NCBI GenBank assembly: GCA_024449915.1
Contig: JAMZAV010000322.1
Location: forward strand, 347,966-411,965
DNA length: 64,000 nt
DNA from: Sweltsa coloradensis
Taxonomy: Eukaryota > Arthropoda > Insecta > Plecoptera > Chloroperlidae
Reading direction: 5' to 3'
Below are positions 33,360 through 45,100 of this stretch, piece after piece. The notes below the pieces were generated by a model. That model searched no databases. It was not told the origin of the DNA and saw only the letters and a program-made list of their open reading frames with translations. Within the stretch, counting starts at the first letter, position 1, and every line of letters begins with the position of its first letter. A program made the position numbers and the translations under genes.

Positions 33360-36300
33360 CTGCAACCACACATCACATCCTCAAACACCCTTCCCATCTG
33401 CATTGATACAGTGCAACATGCAGGATGTGCAACAGATTTCAGTCATGTAATAAGCCCACCATCATTCCAAAATTTAAAAACAATATTAATATTCTCATTG
33501 TTTGGTGGAGGTGCCGGTTATGCAAAACAATTTTGGTGTTTCAATAAATTAGGATTGTCACATTGTGCGTATGTTTTATTGGAACCTTGGGCAACAAACT
33601 TGTTTTGTGGATGATCGGTCACATTTCCATGCATTATGTTAATTGTGTTTGTTGTTAGTCTTCTTGGTTTATTCCTGCTTCAATAGCAGATATAGTAAAT
33701 GGTGCAATTCCTGGTTTAGATTAGGTGATTAACTTCTGAAATGTACTGTAAATATACATCAACATGTATAGCACTAGCATTCATATAAATGGTAACTACT
33801 GGTGCTGCCATAGCCATAGAAAACCAGCACCAACTAGAACCCAAACCAAGGGCTTGCACATGCCTGGCAAGAGCTAACCCACCTACTAGGCCTACTACAG
33901 TAACTACTCTACCTCTACTGGATAATGTCATGCATCAACTGAACATTACAAAGCGACTGCGCATACCATTACTATCTGAGTCAGACTAACATCTTTAAAT
34001 TTGATTTGAGATTAAATTTGTATAAAATTAAAATTATTAATTCCACAACAATTTAATACTAGAATTTGAAGCAACAAACTTCAGACCTACTGAAGTTTTT
34101 TAGGCCATTAAGTTTTTACTTTTTTTAAATTTAATTAGGCTATTTTTATCATTAAAAAACTATTTTGGGACTGTGGAAGTAGGCCAACTGTCAAATGCGT
34201 AAAGATAATAACATGAGAGATTCTCTCACCCGTCCGCCCAATGCCGGCACTGCAGTGAACTATGATGGGTGGACCCCTAGGGTGGCCCGCCCAAGTGTCT
34301 CCCAGAGCTGCCACCATCGAGGACTGTGTTCTCCGCACGCGCTCCAGGAAATCCAGCATTGCCAACGCGCTGGCGGGTACACCGTAGTCAGGCCACGATG
34401 TGAACTGGTAGTGGCACACCTGTCTCGTTTCCTCCGTCTGCACAAGAACAAGTCATTTAAATTAGATTAGGCCAAACTACAAGAAATGTGTTAGTATCAC
34501 TAACATGAAGTAGTCTCAAATTAACAAAGTATGAAAGTACATATTATTATGTATGTAGTATCTAATTACCCGCTAGAACCTCATAAAACAAAATGAATAC
34601 ACAGATATTTAGTTTTAAGTAGGGTTGCCGTTCGATATGAATTTGGATATGGATAATCGTGCACGTTCAATCAATTATCGATCAACAAATAGGGCCTCGA
34701 TATTTTTTACGCCGATCGTCGGCCTATACTATCTTGCATACCGACGCGGAACAAGGACCTTAAGCAAGTGCATCCTTTTGTTCCTTCTGTTTGCTCAAAA
34801 CAGGGTTTTTCCACGCTAGCGACGTCGAAGTCGCGCCACAGTAGCGGTTTAATTTTAAGACAATTGGCCTCACACGATCACACGACAGACTAATGCTAGT
34901 TTATGTTTCATTTCATCCACCACACACTTATAAAAATGTTTCCGATAGTAGAACCAAGAAGAAAACCACACAATAATATACACAGCGTTTTTTAACTCAA
35001 TCAACAAATATTTCATCTGCTGTTTGATAGCCATGCCTACCTTGACGTCCGTTACGCGCAGTGCGGTGACTGTGTAGTCTGGAAAGTGCTGTATGTCGCC
35101 GGTAGTGATGGAAAGAGAACCATAGGTAGTAACGCCACCCTCTTCAGCCTCCCAGTATTGCCAGCACTTGGTGCGACCTCGTTCCACCACCCGGGTAGTC
35201 ATCACAATCACCAGGCAGTGTTGTTCCCACACCATGCGCCAGAAGTCACTGGTCGTCTTTGGAAGAGGACCTGGTAACAAATAACAATGCAGATGTTCAA
35301 TAGCTAAGGGATAAATTAGTTATCGTTTAAACATGTAGCTCTTGGAGATATATAGCACAACTCATTCAAAATATAATTAGTAGTGTACTGGTAGTAGTGA
35401 TGATGTTAAAGCCAGGGATTACAAAATCCTACCTAGGCTCTTTAAGAGGTAGCCCTACCAACAGCTTTGGGAAGAGATTCAATTACACTGAACAAAATAA
35501 AGTGACGAAATGGTAAAATAGCTCAAGTAAGGATAGATAAAACAGTGCAATGATCACTCACATTATGATGAATAAACCTGATTACTAATTGATAGAGATG
35601 TGCAAAAATGGTGACAACAAATTTGCGATTTTTTTTTAGTTGCAATAATCCAGTGGTACTCAAACTTTTTTCCGGGGGGCCACTTTTCAAATAATCCAAG
35701 TATAGCTGGGCCGCATTAATAAAACACAAGTACTGTAATGCCTTGATGTTTGTGCCGGGGTGGGAAAGAGGTGCAGGCAGTATTATTTGAGTACGGTACA
35801 TATATTAATTACCGGTGTTTGTATGCTAAATATATTGTGTTGTCTTTAAACACGACATTGAACGATGACACTGTGTCTTGTCTTGTCTCCAAATCACGGG
35901 TCCTTTGGGAAACTTGTCCTCAAATGAGTGTGTGTTGGATGAAAGATGCCGTCCTAAATTAAAACGTTTCCAGACCGAAACTAGCTAACTACAAATAACG
36001 CACATAGAAGTATCTTCTAAACTCCTCTTCCCAACAACATTGAAAAAAAATTTGATTGTCATCTTCTAACTTCCTTTTTTTGCGAACTTTGAATTAACAC
36101 CTGACATTTTAGTGATATATCAACACGGATCAGCGACAGTAACGTGGTCTGCTTTATACACTGCTAATGACAGACGCAGACCCTTTTTGGCTGTGAGGCC
36201 GCTACCTCCCTAACCCTTAAGTACAGAAGTCGTTGAATACACAAAGCAAAATATTTAGGTCAGGATACAAAGACGAGAAATTGCATCCCAGCAGAGAGCA

Positions 36301-39078
36301 ATAGCCTTTGGTCAACTGAAGTTACAGAACTGTTTAAAACATTTACTTGGTTGGAGAAAAACACAAAACACTGGGCCACAATAATTAGTAAGGAGGGCCG
36401 CACGTGGCCCGCGGGCCGCAGTTTGAGTACCACTGCAATAATCCCTTCAAATTCAGTTTGCACATGAATCTCCTGAATTGTGATTGAATGGTAGGCCTAC
36501 CAATTTCCAATTCGCGAAATTTTAGTTGATACCGCGAACTAGTGGCGAAATTAGCAATTATGTCTTTAAACGCAAATTAGGTCACGAAATTTTAAAAAAA
36601 AGTTTTTTTTCGAAGTTTTGGTGGAGGTGCCAGGTATATAGTCGAAATTAAATTAATCCTGGCTGGTACATATGGTGGAGGTGCCGGATCCTACAACGCG
36701 ATTGTGAGATCGTAATAATCGTTTGAACGCGAGTAAGCTCAAAATTAGAGTTGCCGTTTGATAATCGATCTTTCGATCGATACGATTATTTCCCGAAACA
36801 ATCGATAATCGATAATCGATAATCGATAATCGAATAGCTCGCCCGCCCGAAATTTTGTAATTTACTGCCCGCTCTGCAGAACTTCATAAAATAGTACCAG
36901 TCAAGACATTAATCACTTTATTCCGTGAAAAATGCGTACACTGCGAGATCTACAACACGCGTAAGCCGTGAAGTACGAAGCGCCTGCACTGCGCAGTAAA
37001 GGCCATCAGCATGACGCGTGTGTGTTACGGGCCGGCTCGGGCGGCTGCATTCCCGCGCCGAACTGACGCTGATTGCTCAACCTCGGCGCGTCACGGCCAA
37101 GCAAGGTCAACAAGTATTTTATCGAGATGCATTCCTCCCCAATCCACGCCAACTCGTAATCGCTTTACTTCTTTCGGTAGTGCTACGATAATATTATCTT
37201 TTTCGTTCTCTCACACCAATATTACGTCGTCTTCGAAACTTATGTCCAACATTATTCATCTCGTCGCGTAATAAATATCGGAGCATTGAATAGTTAAAAC
37301 TGATAATATCTCGTTAATGAATGAACAACGATCTCAACAAAAGCTGAAATGAAACTTCACAGAAGCACGATTTCCAAGAAGAACGACCTTCACAAAGACA
37401 ACACTCAAGCCGGGTAGCGTAGCGCGGTCTGCCTACTCCACGTAGCTCGCCCTCGTCGCCCCGGCCAGACGCGTGGGGGGTGGGGGTGGGAGCTCGTGAA
37501 AGACGTTGTTAGCGTGGAAAAACCCTGTTCTGAGCAAATAGAAGAAACAAAAGGATGCACTCGCAAAAGGTCCACGGTCCGCGTCGGTATGCGAGCAAGT
37601 TTAGGCCTAATTTTTATTCAATTATCGATCGATATTTTTTAAAATCGATTATCGCGATCGATAATCGATTTAACTGGTCCGATTATCGATACTGAAATTC
37701 GTATCGAACGGCAACCCTACTCAAAATACTTCATATCCATATCAAAGACATACACAAACAATGCATAATTTTGTAATTTTGGTGGAGGTGCTGGGTAGTC
37801 GAAATTAATTCTGGTAAAATCTGTCGGAAACTTTGAAAACTGAAGGCTGAAATTGAGCTTAAAATTAAAACTGATTCTGAACTTCACTCTCATGTGCTTG
37901 TTTTTCTTTTAAATCATTAAAATCAATCATAAATTATCCTGAAACTTGTAATATTTTTTTTAAAGTTTGGGCATGACAAAATTGTGTTTTTTGGTAAATC
38001 GCGACAAATTGCGAATTTTTATTTTTAAGGCGCAAATTTTCAAACTTTAAAAAAACATTTTTGCACATCTCTACTAATTGATTATGTCCAAGGAATTGGA
38101 AGTGACAAAATATTTTACAGACATCAATATTAGGTACCGGTAGTATTAACTTTAAATTAGCTTTAAATGAATGGTAGGGTAATGCAAAATAATGGTGTAA
38201 CAATCGGCCCCTTAATCTGTAATCATACCAAGGCATCTAGTAGGTAGGGCCTACTATGTATTTTCTCCCAGGCATCTTCATCTACAAATTAATATTGTAG
38301 GCTATTTATGTTCTAAAGTGCTTGTACTTGTATACATGATTGATTTAACAATGCAGTGATCTTTAAGTATTCCCACTTTAATTCAAATTCCAAGGGATCC
38401 TATAACCACCAGGTTGAATTTTGAGAATTAAAAAGAAAAGGAACTAAAAATTAAACCCTTCACCAATAAAGCTTATATATATAGGAACAACATCACTAGT
38501 TTGAATTAACAAAGTTTAAATTCAAAGGGGTTTGCTGTTTATACATCTGAAACTGAAATTATATTTTTTCTTACCTTGCGTACAAATGAAAGCGTTCTTC
38601 TGCTTGTACCCATCGACAAAGTTAGCATTGATATAGTCCGAGGTTGTGTCGCCGTCGACTTGCGATAGAAGCACCCGACTGTGGTCGTAGCAGAGAACGT
38701 CTGTGTAACGGTTCTTGGGTAGGTTGGCTCTCATCCGGGCGTGGTTGAACGAGCCGTCTGGTGGCCTCGCCCGGATCTCTGCATAATCCTGTTCACAAAC
38801 ACAAGCGTTCCTCTAATATACGTACTAGGTGGGAACACAGAATTCGCACTTAGCTCACTTGATAGCTAAGAGAATCTGTATGGCCTTGATAAGTGATTTA
38901 AATAAGTGTTTTTTTAAATTTAAAATACAAATTTAAAAGCGGTTGTAGGCACCAAGGTATAAAAATAGATGGTAATCAATCATTGTTATGATTATCTTCA
39001 TCAGTTTTATATACCAACTAAAATTCATGTACGATACGGGCCTACCCTTTGATTTGAATTTTGATACAGTGTTTTCTT

Positions 39079-39133
<55 letters not shown>

Positions 39134-42100
39134 TAATAATAATTTTAATTGAGATACCGTGTAATGATTAGTAGAAAGGTCGCATACAGAGGTATTTAAC
39201 ATTGCTCATTTAGATTTGTATATTTATTATTTTTGTTGGTGTTCAAGTGGCTCATAGAACTAACACAATTTCTAGGATAGGGCAAACATATAGTGAGAAG
39301 TGCCTTCTAAACATCTTTCAATTAGGGAAGACGACGGGTAACCGGACCCGCCCCACGAAGTCGGGTACAGATACGTGTTTCCACTAGGCCCTACCCGTTT
39401 ACCCGTAAAACCCGGTTCCTGAATTGAGGTGTCACATTGTAGGCGGAAGGCTAATGTAAACATGCGCTTTCTCATATCTTTTGTGCTTGGCGGCATTTAT
39501 TATTTTTCTAATAATATCCTTTGTTCATGCCGCTGACCTGCAGTGTGCTGAGTATGCTGTCCTGCCTCACCACTCGTGCGGTCTTCCAGAGATTATACCT
39601 ACCGCGTAAATAATTACCATAACATCTCTAATTTTTCAATCTGCTAGAAGTCAAAAGCTATCACTTATGGTAATAACTGAAATTCAGCACATGGGAATAG
39701 AGAAACTGCAGAGACTGACCTTTCCTTATCATGTTAAAAAAAAAAGGATTTCGTCATCCCTACTTTCAATGCGTGATAAGGGCAGCAAGGGAGGGAGGCC
39801 CTTTGCTTTTGGCAGAGTTTCAGTGAACTTAGAACTAAGAAAGAGTAAGAGAGAGAGAGAGAGTCACCTGCACTAGGCCCGCCCGGCCACGCGACAGCAC
39901 GCTAGAGACAAACTGCCCTGCGGACTGCGCCGAGTGACCAGCGTCGCCGTGAAGACTGTCGTCGTCGGAGAAACCACTGGAAGCGGAGGAGGCGGCTGCT
40001 GTGGGGGATGAGGCACCTATGACAGGGGACATTAGTAAATATATTATAATATATTAATATTAAATATACAATATATATTATGATTAAAATACCTAAGCCT
40101 AGGCTAAAACCTTCATTTTGTAATTTTTGGCACAATATTGTGTTACAGTTAGGGATGGAATAAACCAGTTATTTTCTAAATGTTAGCCCCTTGAACTAAT
40201 TGTGTTTAAATTATAAACCGCGTTTTGTTTGGGTCCCACAAATTGATAATTCTACGCGCCATTATTCTGTGCAGTCTATTTCCGCAGAGCCGGTGATGAC
40301 CTACCTAGACCTACCCCCACTCCGCTGGCCACTTATCATATCAGTCGACCGGCCAGTCTGTCTGTCTAGTGTCACTTGTCAGTAGCTAGAGTCGGCGTTG
40401 TATGGAACTATGTATCACGCAATTGACGATAATTGTAATTGTGTGGCTCGTCAGTCTTGTGGTTAGCGTCTCTGCTTCCAATGCAGCTCGTCCAGGGTTC
40501 GATTCCCGTTAAAGTCAGAAGTTTTTTAACTTCTGATTTGGACTTCAGTCCATCAGTTCTTGTCTTAGGAATTTGTAAACGGTGACTTTGGAGCAGTCCC
40601 AGCAGCGAGGCACATAATAAATTTAAAGTTGTACTGAATTTGCCTTGTTGATCTGCGGGTTTTCGCACTGTCCATACCGCTGATTGCTATATTTCCTATT
40701 ACAAAATATCGATCTTTGGTTGGTAATCGCTCACTCGTCGATTGCGTCGGGCCTACAGTGTTGGCTTGGTCGCTTTGGTTTACTGTCCCACACTGAAAAT
40801 CAGTTACCTTTATGACTGAGTGGGTAGGTAGACTCTAAATACAAATTTATTTATTTATTTAATTTAAATTGTAAGAATTTGACGATATAATAACATTGCA
40901 CACTATCAAAATGAATGAATTGCATACCAATAAAAAATCACAATTTAAAACTTTTTAATTTTACAAATTATAAGACCAATTTAATAACATCTACTGGATC
41001 ACTAACCACCTCATTCCTAGTTACTGTACCGGTACCGATAATAACTGTACCTTCACTTGTTCGTTTCTACTACTAGTACCTTCTTTTATGGAATACCTTA
41101 CCTACCCATCCGAGGAAACAAGGAACAGTATGGCTCTCTGGCGCGCGAGTGAGGAACTAGAGAATCGGGGATAGGTACGCCCCCCTGATAGGAAAACGCA
41201 TTGTGAATCGCGTCAGTCTACGAAAATACTAAGAAATATTATGATTGTATATTTAATTCACCAAAATTGCAATTTAGAAAGCAATAAAATACAGTAACCA
41301 AATAGATTTCCATCCATTTCAACCATTTACTCATACAAAACTACCTGAAAGGTATTATCTAAACTTGACTTTTGGGTCTCGGCAGTGAATGTTGACAGGT
41401 TCTTGAATGAAGCATATATTTGAGACATTATTTTATCTAGCCGATTACCCCTACCGATTAATGTCTGTGTTTATCTGTAAGCAGATTACACCAGATGTTT
41501 GAAAAATGGATTCAACCTCATATCGCCCTTCGTTTTGCACATTTAAATGCCTTTGTCGCTCCGTTCACGCGAAATTTTTAGGCCTTAGTATTTTGCTTTG
41601 GTGCGGTGTCAAAGTAGGCCTAGGGCCTACATGTTATTATTTCGTGTAGGCTCTCATTAAATAATAATATAAGAAGCTCGAAAGGGTGTGATGGCCTACA
41701 TACGCAATTAAGTATGGCCAGAATATTATATTTAGCCAGAGTTTTGCACGTCTGCTAGGCCCTAGGCTAGGCGACTTGGCTGTAAATGCGAGATCAACAC
41801 GCCTAGACAACACAGCTGACGGAGCCTATCCAATTTATGAATAAATTGTATAGTTTTGGGATACAGACTGGTTAATTATTTTCTAAATTTATTTTTAGTA
41901 ACAAAAATTATTAGTTTGCTTCTAGCCGAGTCATTTGACACCTAGGGATGGTTGAAACTGGCAAGCAGAGGCCTAGGCCCTAGGCCAAGCTAGGCCGCCG
42001 TCAATTTTCCGCGCTGTTCTCTCAGTTTTCACAGCTCTAGGCCATTAACATTTTGTAAATTACTAGTCACGCTTGCATTGGCATTTATCTACAAGGATAT

Positions 42101-45100
42101 TTATACTCTGGGATTAGTAATTGATGCTCAGCTCTTTGTTTTAGATTCCGAGCAAACAAATCATAGGCGCTAGTAATTTGAAATGCAGTAGGCCTACGTG
42201 AGAAGAACGTACCTATATAAAATCACTTATTCTTTACAGATTTTCATTATGTTTAAACTTTAACTATACCAACAAGGTATTCACCTATAGTTCTGAATCA
42301 TTTTCATTATGTAATGGACGTTTTCAACAGAAAAGTAGGTTTCAAGATTGGGTCCAATGCAATGTTAGCCAAGCGTGTGGACGTCAGCTATCCCCTTTTA
42401 CCCGGCCATCTTGCTAAACGCTGATTGCTCACTAGGCGCTCCATCGGACCTTTTTTCTCACGCATTGTAAAATGGCAGTGGCCGCCACGCAATATGTAGC
42501 AAAATTTAAATTTAAAAAATATGCCTAGGTGAACTAAGCAGTTATGAGAAAACAATACCTCGTTAATAAGTTGCAAAGCTGGCGTGTAAACAGCTGAGGT
42601 TGTGTATGTCAAAAGTCAAAACGGAATGGTAAAACTTTGTTGACAACTTCCATTTCAAACATTGCAGACTACAATATTGATTAGTAAAACACACCATGTC
42701 CTTGCAACCTGCTTCTAGAGGCGACTGAGAATTTTTTGTCATGATTCATTAATAATTAATATACTACTAAGAAGATGAATGTTGCACATATTTTCAATCA
42801 AAATTTTTTTGCCAAGCAATTCTAAACATTGTTTCAAGAAGGTAAAAATGTGTTTAACCCGGCATCTGGCATTGTTGGAAGGATGTATTGTTCTGTAAAT
42901 TCATACAGTAATTACTACAAAATACTAATAGACGTGTATTTCTCACTATAAATAGATCTGAATTTGTTATATCTAGGAAGCTTCGCAAACGCTTTTTCAG
43001 GCCCGTTGTTGGATGAGCAAAGTAATTGGTGCATTGAGCTGCCATGTGTTATGCAGATTTTCTGCTGTTCTGTGAAAAAATCATTACCAAGTCGAAGAAA
43101 TTAAAAAAAAACAAAAAAAATCGTAATTTAAAAAATGAACAAAATCGTAAAAGTGCGATTTTTATAAAAATAAAAAATAAAAATAATTGCGCTCAAATTT
43201 CACATGAATATATTAATTCATAAAATTAAGGTTCTGTGAAAAAATCATTACAATCGGATAAAGCATGTAGGTGTTATAGGTCCAAGAAATTTTTTAAAAA
43301 TTAAAAAAAATCGTAAAATTCCGATTTTCATAAGAAATTTTTCGATTGCACTAAAAAACGTGGCAGTTCTAAGTTCAGAGATTTCGAAGGCCTCCACAAA
43401 ATTTCATCGCAATTGGAGTATCGGTTTAGCCGGAATCGTGTGGACAAACACACAAAAATACAGAAAGAAAAAAAAAGAAAAAAAAACAATCCGGATTTTT
43501 TTCTTCAGTGTAGTGAAATGGAATCTTCGCTTCGCTCGCTACGCTCATCCAAATATATTCAAAACACTTAAGATAAATTTAGAGACAATGATTAGTTGAG
43601 CGAGCGTAGCGAGCGTCTCCACTTGACTCTTATGGCTCGAATGTCTGTTTTTTTTTCCGCCCTGTTACTGCTTCGGTACAGGACGCACCATTTCTCTGAT
43701 CGACCTGAAATTTTGCACACATGTACATACCACCTATGCGGGTTGCTGTATATTTTTTTAACAAAATCCAAACGTTAGTTATAAAAAATAAAAAATAAAA
43801 AAATAAACATGTTCCGATCGTTATGAAATTTTGCAGGGTCAATAAGTACAACATTCTCTCCTATTTTACAAATTTTCAGCTAAATCGGTCAAGACCTTAA
43901 AGACTTATTGGTATGTAACATTTTGGGAATGTCGTACTCGGGTCGTGTTGCACGTACCGGTGCTCGCTAAACAACGCGACGGGACTTTAGCGTTTTCCTA
44001 GTAGAAATAATGCTATCAAAGTCTGCAGTTTTTTATTTGCTTTGGATTGCATCAAAACACACTCAAATTGCAACACTGTATGCGCCGCCACGTATTCCCC
44101 CTCGAGTGAGTGTTGTAGGTATTGTTACCTCCACTGCCGGTGCCATGTTGCCAGATGTCTCGGTTACTGCTGGCGGTGGTAATCTCAAGGTCGTCATCCT
44201 CTTCCTCCTCCGGAGAGTGACAGGAGCGTCGCTCGATGGCCTCCACTATCCCACACAATCCATCCCCTTGACCCTGCAATACAATACAAACAAACAATGT
44301 TCACAAGACAAATATTATACTAACTTGGAAGTTCTAAAAGAATTTCCAGGGATATTTCACTACAACCATTGACTTATAGTCAACCCAAGCTAGGTTGTGC
44401 ACAGTACCTACAAGGGCTGGACTATGACATAACATTCAATAATGGATATCACACAGAAATTTGATTTGTTGGTTTAGATAGAGCCTATTGGCTAGGTTAG
44501 TCAGTGTTTGTGGTTGGGGAAAGGCGAGAAAGAGACCAACAGTTACCTTAAAGGATGTAGGTAGCTGCTCGAGACGAGGTGCACAAATATTTATTTACAA
44601 TTAACAATACAAATGTCGAACGTTTCGGCCTACGCGGCCTTGGTCACCAACCGTTGGAGAAGAACTGTTGGTCTCTTCTCGCCTTTTCCCAACCAGAAAT
44701 TGATTTGATTTGATTTGATTTGATAAATGGAAGTTTTATTTTGTGTAAAGTTTAAAAATATATATATATAAGAAACAAAATAAGTTGTTTCAAAGCAGAA
44801 GGCCTATCAATAATGATGTTTAATGTGACGAGATCAATTAGGCGTAAGGAACTTAATGGAGCAAATTGGAGAGGAGACCAAAGGGGCAGACCACGAAAAC
44901 AATGGCAGAAAAGTGTGAGAAAAGATGTGGCACAACAAGGAGGAGATTGGAATGTGGTGGAAGGAGCGGAGTTGTGGCAGGAGAGAAGAAGATGGAGTGG
45001 CCCCTCTTCAATACCGACCCAACGTAGAGTTGGACGCGCCAACAGATAATGATGATGTGCCAAAAAAAATAAATAACAATGTGAACGTCCTCACTCTTGC

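Larger units (their letters stand above)
35593..38073. mobile_element. outer hAT element of a three-element nest
   Basis: Ends TAGAGATGTGCAAAAATG and its exact complement (18 bp), with a perfect 8-bp duplication ctaattga at 35585-35592 and 38074-38081. Two younger hAT elements lie inside it. Without them it is about 700 bp, AT-rich, with motifs such as TTTGCGATTTTT and TCGCGACAAATTGCG and no transposase. It sits in the intron between the exons at 35270 and 38575. Confidence 0.93.
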
